DNA of 64,000 nt. Source: Streptomyces carminius (GTDB lineage Bacteria; Actinomycetota; Actinomycetes; Streptomycetales; Streptomycetaceae). The translations under genes were made by a program, and so were the position numbers. The stretch covers positions 186,001 to 250,000 of the forward strand of contig NZ_PGGW01000071.1 in NCBI RefSeq assembly GCF_002794255.1, read 5' to 3'. A model generated the notes under the pieces. The model worked only from the letters and a program-made list of their open reading frames with translations, was not told where the DNA came from and ran no database searches. This document shows, in pieces, positions 26,858 to 34,810 of this stretch. Numbering within the stretch: the stretch's first letter is position 1; the number at the start of each line of letters is the position of its first letter.

Positions 26858-27330
26858 GGGCGTCCTCGGATCGCGGGCGGGCGGGGCCGGGGTCAGCCTA
26901 GAGACCTGTCCCGTCCGGAGTGGCGGAATACGCACAGTCGTTGCGTGAACTCAGTCAACCAAGCATTTCCCGCGCCGCCGATGCGATCGTTCCGCCCATG
27001 TCCTACCGGGCCTGTCCCCAAGGGCCTCTGCGCGTCGCCCCGTCCGGACCGCTGTCCCGCGCCCGCTCGACGAGCTTCCCCGGACATTCTCCGCCCTGAT
27101 CTCCCGGATCCGTAGGAGGGCGATACGGGACCCTCCCGGCCGGCTCCTCCGGCTTCGGATCGTCACCAGCGGCCGAACCGCGCTCACGGCGGCCCGGCGC
27201 ACGGAGGGCGGGTCGGGTAATGCGACGGCCGACCGGCTGCCACCACGCACCGGCTCACGGCCGGCGGCCCGTTCACCTCGCGCCGCGCCCGGACACGGCG
27301 CGAGGCTCACCGAGCGGCGGCGGGCCGGGC
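26858..27330. other. 473-bp gap, no gene supported
   Basis: Contains the promoter region of the UvrD-like gene; the stretch GCGTGAACTCAGTCAACC (around 26943-26960) is locally AT-richer. Apart from the hairpin near 27290 I see nothing else recognisable. Confidence 0.4.
27277..27304 (-). terminator. Hairpin after VOC gene
   Basis: CTCGCGCCG / CGGCGCGAG, 9-bp stem, 10-nt loop, 27 bp beyond the stop of the leftward VOC gene. Confidence 0.5.
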
Positions 27331-27747
27331 TCACTGCCCCCGGGGCTGGGTGAAGCGCAGCATGTTGCCGGCCGGGTCGCGGAAGGCGCAGTCGCGGACG
27401 CCGTACGGCTGGTCGACCGGCTCCTGCAGCACCTCGCCCCCCGCCGCGCGGATGCGCTCGAAGGTGGCGTCGCAGTCCTCGGTCGAGAAGATCACGCCGC
27501 GCAGCATGCCCTTGGCCAGCAGTTCCGCCATGGCCTGCCGGTCGGCCGGCGAGGCGTTCGGGTCCGCCAGCGGCGGTTCCAGCACGATCTCCACATCGGA
27601 CTGCGCGGGCGAGCCGACCGTCACCCAGCGCATTCCCTCGAACCCGACGTCGTTGCGCACCTCCAGGCCGAGCACGTCCCGGTAGAAGGCGAGCGCCTTG
27701 TCATGGTCGTCGACGGCGATGAAGCACTGTGAGAGCTTGATGTCCAT
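27331..27747 (-). CDS. VOC/glyoxalase-fold protein
   Basis: 138 residues. MDIKLSQCFIAVDDHDKALAFYRDVLGLEVR is the first beta-alpha-beta unit of a glyoxalase-like protein, GEVLQEPVDQPYGVRDCAFRD the second, with DPAGNMLRF at the end. Similar to PhnB/fosfomycin-resistance-like members, without the means to name a substrate. ATG at 27747 has GGGG just upstream; it begins 11 bp after the AraC stop, so the two form an operon. Confidence 0.82.
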   Translation of the reverse strand: MDIKLSQCFIAVDDHDKALAFYRDVLGLEVRNDVGFEGMRWVTVGSPAQSDVEIVLEPPLADPNASPADRQAMAELLAKGMLRGVIFSTEDCDATFERIRAAGGEVLQEPVDQPYGVRDCAFRDPAGNMLRFTQPRGQ

Positions 27748-27757
27748 GCGCCCCACG

Positions 27758-28177
27758 CTAGGGGCGGGGGGCGGGTTCCGCTTCTCCGTTCCTGACCGGT
27801 CGGGTGCAGACCTTGGCGACGCAGGCCGGGATGGCCGCCCCCTGCTCGTGCCGGCGCGCCCGGTACGCGCTCGGGCTCTCGCCGACCAGCTCGGTGAACC
27901 GCGAGCTGAACGACCCCAGCGACGTGCACCCCACCGCGAAGCAGACCTCCGTCACCGTCAGGTCGCCCCGCCGCAGCAGCGCCTTGGCCCGCTCGATCCG
28001 GCGTGTCATCAGATAGCCGTACGGCGTCTCCCCGAAGGCCGCCCGGAAGCTGCGGGAGAAGTGGCCCGGCGACATGAGGGCGAAGCGCGCCAGCGCCGGG
28101 ACGTCGAGCGGCTCCGCGTAGTCACGGTCCATCAGGTCACGGGCCCGGCGCAGCCGGACGAGGTCCTCCAGCGTCAT
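27758..28177 (-). CDS. AraC-family regulator (DNA-binding domain only)
   Basis: 139 residues consisting mainly of the two HTH motifs: DVPALARFALMSPGHFSRSF, then GETPYGYLMTRRIERAKALL, then VTEVCFAVGCTSLGSFSSRF and GESPSAYRARR. No sensory domain. It probably controls the VOC gene 11 bp downstream. The Cys near the C-terminus is unlikely to be functional. Confidence 0.85.
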   Translation of the reverse strand: MTLEDLVRLRRARDLMDRDYAEPLDVPALARFALMSPGHFSRSFRAAFGETPYGYLMTRRIERAKALLRRGDLTVTEVCFAVGCTSLGSFSSRFTELVGESPSAYRARRHEQGAAIPACVAKVCTRPVRNGEAEPAPRP

Positions 28178-28297
28178 ACGGCCACCCTCCCACGGCCCTC
28201 CGACACCGCCGCGGCGGAGACCCGGCCACCCGGAGCACTCGACCGCGGCACCCGGGCGTACTCCACCCCCCTCCCCGGACGAACGGGCCCCGCCCCC

Positions 28298-29014
28298 CTA
28301 CGCCAGCCCGGCCACCAGCTCGGTCACCGGCTTGCGGCGCCCGGTGTAGAACGGGATCTCCTCGCGGACGTGCAGCCGGGCCCGGGAGCCGCGCAGGTGG
28401 CGCATCAGGTCGACGATGCGGTGCAGCTCGTCGGCCTCGAAGGCCAGCAGCCACTCGTAGTCGCCCAGCGCGAAGGAGGCGACGGTGTTGGCGCGCACGT
28501 CCGGGAAGCCGCGGGCCATCTTCCCGTGCTCGGCGAGCAGCTCGCGGCGCTCCTCGTCCGGCAGCACGTACCACTCGTAGGAGCGCACGAAGGGGTAGAC
28601 GCACACGTACGCGCGCGGCTCCTCGTCCGCCAGGAAGGCCGGGACGTGCGAGCGGTTGAATTCGGCGGGGCGGTGCAGCGCCATGTTGGACCACACCGGC
28701 TCCAGGGCGCGGCCCAGCCGGGTGCGCCGGAAGAGGTTGTACGCCTCCTGCAGCGCGTCGGCGGTCTCCGCGTGCCACCAGATCATCACATCGGCGTCGG
28801 CGCGCAGCCCGGAGACGTCGTAGGTGCCGCGCACGGTGACGTCCTTGGCGGCGAGCTGGTCGAACAGCTCCTGGACCTCCTCCGCGTGACCGGAGCGGTC
28901 CTCGGGGAGCGCCTCGCGCAGCCGGAAGACCGACCACAGCGTGTAGCGGATGACCTCGTTGAGGTCCTTGGCCTTCTTGCCCGCGTTGGGCGTCCTGCGG
29001 AGTTCAGCAGTCAT
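28298..29014 (-). CDS. hemQ: Coproheme decarboxylase HemQ/ChdC
   Basis: 238 residues of the chlorite-dismutase-like fold. Converts coproheme to heme b with H2O2, last step of the coproporphyrin-dependent pathway. Landmarks are VIRYTLWSVFRL, VMIWWHAETADALQEAYN, 'YVCVYPFVRSYEWYVLPDEER', ASFALGDYEWLLAFEADEL and the C-terminal EIPFYTGRRKPVTEL. The tyrosines in SYEWYVLP match the catalytic Tyr region. ATG at 29014, 4 bp past the hemY stop, so the two are co-transcribed. Confidence 0.92.
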   Translation of the reverse strand: MTAELRRTPNAGKKAKDLNEVIRYTLWSVFRLREALPEDRSGHAEEVQELFDQLAAKDVTVRGTYDVSGLRADADVMIWWHAETADALQEAYNLFRRTRLGRALEPVWSNMALHRPAEFNRSHVPAFLADEEPRAYVCVYPFVRSYEWYVLPDEERRELLAEHGKMARGFPDVRANTVASFALGDYEWLLAFEADELHRIVDLMRHLRGSRARLHVREEIPFYTGRRKPVTELVAGLA

Positions 29015-29018
29015 GGCA

Positions 29019-30416
29019 CTATTCTCCCCCGCCCTCCACCGCGTCCCGCCCCCGGGCCCCCAGCACCGCCTCCGCCGCCGCCCGCCCGCTCGCGACGCAG
29101 GCCGGGATGCCCACCCCGTCGTACGCCGCTCCGCACAGCACCAGCCCCGCCCGCGCGCCCAGCTCCCGCCGCACCCGGGCGATCCGCTCCAGGTGGCCGA
29201 CGGGGTACTGCGGCAGCCCGTCCTCCCAGCGGGTGACCACGGTGTCCACCGGCCGGGCGGTGAGTCCGACCGCCGCCCCCAGGTCCTTCAGGGACAGCTC
29301 CACCAGGTCGGCGTCCTCCCGCCAGAGCACCTCCTCCTCCCCGTACCGGCCGAGCGAGGTGCGCAGGACGAACAGGTCCGGGTCCTGCGCTCCGCACCAG
29401 TCCCACTTGGCGGACGAGAAGGTGGACGCCTTGATGCTCCGCCCGTCCACCGACGGGACGAGGAAGCCCCTGCCCTCCGGCACCCGCCCCAGATCACCGC
29501 GGCGGAAGGCCATCGTCACCAGGGCCATCGAGGCGTACTCCACCTCCCCCAGCCCGGCCGCGGCGGCCGGGTACTCCTGCGCCAGCAGCCGCGCGGCGAC
29601 CGGCGCCGGCACGGCGAGCACCACCGCATCCGCCTCCCGGACCCGCCCGCCCGCGGTCACGGCCCAGCCCCGCCCGGTACGGCGCAGCTCCGTCGCCGGG
29701 ACACCGGTGAGGACCCGCCCGCCCGCCGCCCGGCAGGCCTCGGCGACGGCCTCGGGCAGCCGCCCCATTCCACCCTCTACCCCCAGGAACAGCGGACCGT
29801 CCCCCCGCCCCGCGGCGCGTCCCAGCACATCCCGCACCCCGGCGAGCAGCGAGCGCTCCGCCCGGGCCGCCTCGTACAGCGCGGGCACGGCGGCGCGCAT
29901 CGAGATCCGGTAGACGTCCCCGGCGTAGACGCCGCCCAGCAGCGGCTCCACGAGCCGGTCCACGACCTCATGGCCGAGCCGCTCGGCCACATAAGTACCG
30001 ATGGCCGCGTCCTCGCCGACCTCGGTGCGCGGCAGCCGCTCGTCCTCGGCCGCCCGGGCGACGCCCTCCGGGGAGACCACTCCCGCCAGCACGGCGGGGT
30101 CGCCCGGTACTCCCATCAGGTGCCCGGTGGGCATCGGACGCACCTCACCGCGGGTCCAGACCGCGGCCGTGCCCGCCGCGGGCGGCCGGAGGGCGTCACC
30201 GAGCCCGGCCGCCCGGGCCAGGTCCACGGCCTCGGGGCGGCGGGCGAGCATCGACTCGGCCCCCAGGTCCACCGCCACACCGGCGATCCGCCCCGCGTGC
30301 AGCTTGCCCCCGAGCCGGCCGGAGGACTCCAGGACGGTCACGCGCGCGCCGTCCGACAACAACTGGTGAGCGGCGGCGAGCCCGGAGATACCGCCGCCGA
30401 CGACGATGACGTGCAT
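29019..30416 (-). CDS. hemY: Coproporphyrinogen III oxidase HemY/CgoX
   Basis: 465 residues. FAD-dependent oxidation of coproporphyrinogen III to coproporphyrin III. N-terminal dinucleotide-binding motif VIVVGGGISGLAAAHQL, then GRLGGKLHAGRIAGVAVDLGAESML; the C-terminal part carries LVLCGAAYDGVGIPACVASGR, the FAD-closing motif of this family. Together with hemQ downstream and hemE further along it supplies heme through the Gram-positive route. Confidence 0.92.
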   Translation of the reverse strand: MHVIVVGGGISGLAAAHQLLSDGARVTVLESSGRLGGKLHAGRIAGVAVDLGAESMLARRPEAVDLARAAGLGDALRPPAAGTAAVWTRGEVRPMPTGHLMGVPGDPAVLAGVVSPEGVARAAEDERLPRTEVGEDAAIGTYVAERLGHEVVDRLVEPLLGGVYAGDVYRISMRAAVPALYEAARAERSLLAGVRDVLGRAAGRGDGPLFLGVEGGMGRLPEAVAEACRAAGGRVLTGVPATELRRTGRGWAVTAGGRVREADAVVLAVPAPVAARLLAQEYPAAAAGLGEVEYASMALVTMAFRRGDLGRVPEGRGFLVPSVDGRSIKASTFSSAKWDWCGAQDPDLFVLRTSLGRYGEEEVLWREDADLVELSLKDLGAAVGLTARPVDTVVTRWEDGLPQYPVGHLERIARVRRELGARAGLVLCGAAYDGVGIPACVASGRAAAEAVLGARGRDAVEGGGE

Positions 30417-30598
30417 GCCCCCACTCTTCCAGACACCCCACCCCTCCCCGGCCGTACTCCGCCACCCCCACCCGGATCCCTCCGGCGGTGATCCAGCCGA
30501 GTCCGGACCGTGATCCCCTCGCTACCGGAACCGGCAACCGGACCGCCGCACCGTCCGTCCAACCCCCGACATCCACGATCGTGTCGGGGGGACCCACG

Positions 30599-31552
30599 AT
30601 GACCGCGAAACGCCCAGCACTCCTGGCCACCGCCCTGCTGGCCGCCGCCCTCGCCCTCACCGGCTGCAGCTCCGGCGGCGGTGACGGCAGCAAGGCGACC
30701 CGGAGCGACCGGAACGCCGCGGCCCCCGAGGCCGCGGACCGGGAGGCCGGCAGCGTCCAGCAGCAGGACACCGCGAAAGCGGAGGACCCCGCTCCCGCCC
30801 CCACCCACATCATCCGCACCGCCTCCCTGACGGTGACGGCCGACGACGTCCCCGGCGCCCTGGCCGAGGCCCGCACCGCGGTGGAGACCGCCGGCGGTTA
30901 CGTCGCCGACGAGACCACCGACCGGGACGCCGACGGCAACGAGCGCTCCCGCCTCACACTGCGGGTGCCGCCGCAGGAGTACGACGCCCTCCTCGAGGAC
31001 CTGGCCGGACTCGGCAAACCCGTGGAGCGGAAGGTCTCGGCGAAGGACGTCACCGACCAGGTCGTGGACGTGGAGAGCCGGATCAGGACCCAGCGGGCCA
31101 GCGTCGACCGGATCCGCGAGCTGATGGACTCGGCCACGGACCTGTCCGACGTCGTGTCCCTCGAATCCGAGCTGAGCAGCAGGCAGGCCGACCTGGAGGC
31201 CCTCCAGGCCCGGCTGGAGTCCCTGGAGTCCCGCACCGGAATGGCGACCGTCACCCTGGCCCTGCGCGAGCCGGACGCGAAACCCGCACCCGAGAAGAAC
31301 GACGAGACCACCATCGGCGACGCCCTGGCCGGCGGCTGGGACGCCTTCACCGCGACCCTGCGCTGGATCATCATCGTCCTCGGCGCGGCCCTGCCGTTCG
31401 CCGCGACGGCCCTGCTGCTGTGGCTGCTGTGGCGGACGGTCCGCCCCCGCCTCCTGCCCGCCCCCCGGCTGCGTACCCGCCCCGCGCCCCCGGCCCCGGT
31501 GACGCCCCCGCCCCCGGTCACCGCCCAGACCCCGGCCGACGACACCAAGTAG
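30599..31552 (+). CDS. DUF4349 membrane lipoprotein
   Basis: 317 residues. Signal peptide with lipobox LALTGC, so Cys around residue 22 should be lipidated. A low-complexity linker precedes the DUF4349 domain (HIIRTASLTVTADDV, 'AGGYVADETT', LTLRVPPQEYDALLEDL), then a long coiled coil (RIRELMDSATDLSDVVSLES...) and a transmembrane segment WIIIVLGAALPFAATALLLW, with a Pro-rich cytoplasmic tail. ATG at 30599 has a GGGGGG purine run upstream. Role in envelope signalling or structure is not known. Confidence 0.82.
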   Translation: MTAKRPALLATALLAAALALTGCSSGGGDGSKATRSDRNAAAPEAADREAGSVQQQDTAKAEDPAPAPTHIIRTASLTVTADDVPGALAEARTAVETAGGYVADETTDRDADGNERSRLTLRVPPQEYDALLEDLAGLGKPVERKVSAKDVTDQVVDVESRIRTQRASVDRIRELMDSATDLSDVVSLESELSSRQADLEALQARLESLESRTGMATVTLALREPDAKPAPEKNDETTIGDALAGGWDAFTATLRWIIIVLGAALPFAATALLLWLLWRTVRPRLLPAPRLRTRPAPPAPVTPPPPVTAQTPADDTK

Positions 31553-31861
31553 GACACCCGACGGCCGGCCCCGTTGAACAGGGGCCGGCCGTCGACGAGC
31601 ACACCGCGAGCCGTACGCCGCGCGGCCCGCAGCCGGGAGACGGACGGGAGGGGACGGGGAGGGGCGGGTGCTCCGGACACTCAAGCGTTATTTGCGGCCA
31701 ATGAGCGGCTCAGGAAACGTGGCACGGTCACGGCCGTAAATAATGCCGTCCGGAGTACCCGCCCCGGACCGGCCCCGCACCCGGCACCCACCGCGCCCGC
31801 GCCCCCCGGGCGCACCCGCACCGGGTCGGCACCCGGCACCGCGCCGTACCGCAAACCCGCC
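31553..31861. other. 309-bp gap between convergent genes
   Basis: Between the DUF4349 and hemE stops. It holds the hairpin at 31561-31592 and an AT-richer island with an imperfect inverted repeat (GTTATTTGCGGCC near 31687 and GGCCGTAAATAATGC near 31732). No gene is supported. Confidence 0.45.
31561..31592 (+). terminator. Terminator of DUF4349 gene
   Basis: Perfect 12-bp stem ACGGCCGGCCCC with an 8-nt loop, 9 bp after the stop. Confidence 0.7.
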
Positions 31862-32923
31862 CTACCGCACCGTCCGCTCGTGCACGAACTCCACCAGCCG
31901 GGTGAGCGCGTCCGGATCGGTGTCCGGCAGCACCCCGTGCCCGAGGTTGAACACGTGCCCCGGCAGCCCCCGCGCCGCCTCCAGCACCCGCAGCGCCTGC
32001 GCCTCCACCGCCTCACGCGGCGCGAACAGCACCGCCGGATCGAGGTTGCCCTGCACCGCCCGGCCCGGCCCGATCCGCCGGGCGGCCTCGTCCAGCGGCA
32101 CCCGCCAGTCGGCGCCGACGACGTCCGCGCCCGCCTCGCCCATCGCCCCCAGCAGCTCCCCCGTGCCGACCCCGAAGTGGATCCGGGGCACCCCGTACCC
32201 CGCGACCGCCCCGAAGACCTTCGCGGAGGCGGGCAGCACCGAGCGCCGGTAGTCCTCGGGGGCCAGGGCGCCGGCCCAGGAGTCGAAGAGCTGGACGGCC
32301 GAGGCGCCCGCCTCGACCTGCACCTTCAGGAAGGCGGCGGTGATGTCCGCGAGGCGGTCCAGCAGGTCCGCCCACAGCTCCGGGGCGCCGTACATCATCG
32401 CCTTGGTGTGCTCGTGGTTGCGCGACGGCCCGCCCTCCACCAGGTAACTGGCGAGGGTGAAGGGCGCCCCGGCGAAGCCGATCAGCGGGGTCGCGCCCAG
32501 CTCCCCGGTCAGCATGCCGACGGCCTCGGTCACGTACGCCACGTCGTCCGGCTCCAGCGGCCGCAGCCGCTCCAGGTCCTCGCGGGTCCGGAAGGGGCGG
32601 CCGACGACCGGGCCGACCCCCGGCTTGATGTCCAGGTCGACGCCGATGGCCTTGAGCGGGACGACGATGTCGCTGAAGTAGATCGCCGCGTCCACCCGGT
32701 GCCGGCGGACGGGCTGGAGGGTGATCTCGGTGACGAGATCGGGGCGCATGCAGGAGTCGAGCATCCCGATGCCCTCCCGCACCCTGCGGTACTCCGGCAG
32801 GGAGCGGCCGGCCTGCCGCATGAACCACACGGGGGTGTGCGGCACGGGTTCGCGGCGGCACGCGCGCAGGAACGCGGAGTCGGCGGCGGGGTTCTGGGCG
32901 GGGCTGTGGTCGTCGGCGGTCAC
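31862..32923 (-). CDS. hemE: Uroporphyrinogen decarboxylase
   Basis: 353 residues. Decarboxylates uroporphyrinogen III to coproporphyrinogen III. Family signature PVWFMRQAGRSLPEYR near the N-terminus, FSDIVVPLKAIGVDLDI (active-site Asp), GFAGAPFTLASYLVEG, 'VQLFDSWAGALAP', and HFGVGTGELL near the C-terminus. GTG at 32923 is the only sensible start although the ribosome site is weak. Divergent from DUF3000; makes the substrate for HemY across the neighbouring convergent block. Confidence 0.93.
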   Translation of the reverse strand: MTADDHSPAQNPAADSAFLRACRREPVPHTPVWFMRQAGRSLPEYRRVREGIGMLDSCMRPDLVTEITLQPVRRHRVDAAIYFSDIVVPLKAIGVDLDIKPGVGPVVGRPFRTREDLERLRPLEPDDVAYVTEAVGMLTGELGATPLIGFAGAPFTLASYLVEGGPSRNHEHTKAMMYGAPELWADLLDRLADITAAFLKVQVEAGASAVQLFDSWAGALAPEDYRRSVLPASAKVFGAVAGYGVPRIHFGVGTGELLGAMGEAGADVVGADWRVPLDEAARRIGPGRAVQGNLDPAVLFAPREAVEAQALRVLEAARGLPGHVFNLGHGVLPDTDPDALTRLVEFVHERTVR

Positions 32924-32986
32924 AACCAGAAGTCTCGCACGTGTCCCTACCCGCCCGGCGCCCCCGTTCCGCCTACGCTGCGGCCC

Positions 32987-33667
32987 ATGGCAGCGGCGCG
33001 AGCACACCTGGCGGACGGCATGGAGGGTTCCGGCGGTGAGGAGGCCCCGCGTCCCTTCCGGCAGGCCGTGGCGGCCCTGGCGGAGGTACGGCCGCGGCCG
33101 GAGGTACGGCTCGGCCCGCTGCCGGCGCCCCGGCGGCTGGCCCCGTTCGCGTACGCCCTGGAGGCGGCGGTCGAGGTGGACGGCGAGGAGCTGGCCGACG
33201 GGCGGTTCGTGCTGCTGCACGACCCGGCCGGCCAGGAGGCCTGGCAGGGCACCTTCCGGGTGGTGACCCTGGCCCGCGCGGAGCTGGAGCCGGAGATCGC
33301 CGCGGACCCGCTGCTGCCGGAGGTCACCTGGGCGTGGCTGACCGGTGCCCTCCAGGCCCGGCGCGCGGCGTACGCCGAACCGGGCGGCACGGTGACGCGG
33401 GCCAGCTCACACTCCTTCGGGGAGCTGGCGGGGCAGGCACCGCACTCGGAGATCGAGATCCGCGCCTCCTGGACGCCGCGCGAGGCGAGGGACCCCGGGA
33501 GCCCCAGGGCCCCCCGGGAGCTCGGTGAGCTGCCCGGGAACACGGCGGGCGGGCATCTGTACGCCTGGTGCGACCTGCTGTCCCAGTGCGCGGGGCTGCC
33601 GCCCGAGGACGGGACGGGTGCGGCCGTCGTACCACTGCCGCAGCGCCGTGGCCCGCAGCCACTCTGA
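32987..33667 (+). CDS. DUF3000 family protein
   Basis: 226 residues, actinobacterial conserved protein (as I recall, SCO6030 next to hemE). Landmarks: FRQAVAALAEVRPRPEV, APFAYALEAAVEV, GRFVLLHDPAGQEAWQGTFRVVTL, VTWAWLTGALQAR, SHSFGELAG, EIEIRASWTP and LYAWCDLLSQCAGLPP. No enzymatic motif known to me. Divergent from hemE with 63 bp between starts. A Pro/Arg-rich insert sits before the C-terminal block. Confidence 0.85.
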   Translation: MAAARAHLADGMEGSGGEEAPRPFRQAVAALAEVRPRPEVRLGPLPAPRRLAPFAYALEAAVEVDGEELADGRFVLLHDPAGQEAWQGTFRVVTLARAELEPEIAADPLLPEVTWAWLTGALQARRAAYAEPGGTVTRASSHSFGELAGQAPHSEIEIRASWTPREARDPGSPRAPRELGELPGNTAGGHLYAWCDLLSQCAGLPPEDGTGAAVVPLPQRRGPQPL

Positions 33668-33843
33668 CGGTTCCCCGGAACGGGTTTACGTCCGGTTTGC
33701 CGGAAATTTCCACTCACTCATTCGTGATCATTCCCTAAAGCCGGACCGGAGAGCTGCCGAAGGACTCTGTGACCCCTCCCGGGGTCCATCCCGACTCCCC
33801 CCATAGTCGGCTTCCGTCCGCTCTCCACTCCCCAGGAGGCCCG

Positions 33844-34536
33844 GTGTCCGTTCTTCTTGAGCACCCCACAAGCCTGGTCGCCTACCGCCCGAACAAGCCG
33901 ACGGCCATGGTCGTCGTCGCCGACCCCCGGGTCCGTTCCACTGTCACCCGCCACTTGTGGGCGCTCGGTGTCAGGGACGTGATCGAGGCGTCTTCGATCG
34001 CGGAGGCCCGCCCCCGTGTGACCAACCCGCGCGACATCTGCGTGGCCGAGGTCCACCTTCCCGACGGCTCCGGCCTGACCCTGCTCTCCGAGACCCGGGC
34101 CGCCGGCTGGCCCAACGGTCTCGCCCTGTCCGCCGCCGACGACATCGGCGCGGTCCGCAACGCCCTCGCCGGCGGCGTCAAGGGGTACGTCGTCACCGGC
34201 ACCCGCGGTGCCCACGGTCACCCCGGCCACCCCGGTCACCCCGGCCACGCCGGCCGCCCCGGCTCCACTCCCATCGGCGCCACCGCGGCCGCCCGTATGC
34301 ACCGCCGCCCGCCGGGCGCACCCGGCCAGCACAGCGGTTACCGCGAGCTGTCCGGCCGGGAGATCGAGGTGCTGCGGCTGGTGGCGGAGGGCCAGTCCAA
34401 CAAGGCCATCGGCGTGTCCATGGGCCTGTCCGCCCTGACGGTCAAGAGCCATCTCGCCAGGATCGCCCGCAAGCTGGGCACCGGCGACCGGGCGGGCATG
34501 GTGGCGGTCGCCCTGCGCACCGGCATCATCCACTGA
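33844..34536 (+). CDS. NarL-type response regulator with altered receiver
   Basis: 230 residues. The receiver (about 20-130) lacks the normal phospho-acceptor: the expected Asp position reads Glu69 in VAEVHLPDGSG, and the acidic pocket has a single Asp (VVVADPR). A His-Pro-Gly repeat (GHPGHPGHPGHAG) lies in the linker. The C-terminal LuxR helix-turn-helix is intact (LSGREIEVLRLVAEG, LTVKSHLARIARKLG). Glu may mimic phosphorylation, leaving it constitutively active. GTG at 33844 follows AGGAGG with good spacing. No histidine kinase is nearby. Confidence 0.85.
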   Translation: MSVLLEHPTSLVAYRPNKPTAMVVVADPRVRSTVTRHLWALGVRDVIEASSIAEARPRVTNPRDICVAEVHLPDGSGLTLLSETRAAGWPNGLALSAADDIGAVRNALAGGVKGYVVTGTRGAHGHPGHPGHPGHAGRPGSTPIGATAAARMHRRPPGAPGQHSGYRELSGREIEVLRLVAEGQSNKAIGVSMGLSALTVKSHLARIARKLGTGDRAGMVAVALRTGIIH

Positions 34537-34539
34537 GCA

Positions 34540-34690
34540 CCCGCTCCCCCGCTTCCCCGCTTCCCCGCTTCCTTCACGCCCTTCTCCCGTCACCCACCCC
34601 CACTCCCCCCTCGATCCCCCGCCTTCCGCCCCCCTCACACCTGAGAGACCACCCCCACCCCCCACCCCATCCGTCCACCCGTCCGGCCCG
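34540..34690. repeat. Pyrimidine-rich tract with CCGCTTCC repeats
   Basis: About 150 bp almost entirely C and T on the + strand after the response-regulator stop, with three tandem CCGCTTCC-like units near 34550-34573. The complementary strand is G-rich and could form quadruplexes. No gene seen in the gap to 34810. Confidence 0.5.
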
Positions 34691-34810
34691 GGCCCGGGGC
34701 CCTGACTCCATCCCCGCCCCGGCTCCCGGACCCGCCGTGCGAGCCGCCCGCCGACGTGACGTTCCGTCGGCGGGCGCTGCGCACTGCGTGCTCACAGATA
34801 CCCTTGACGC

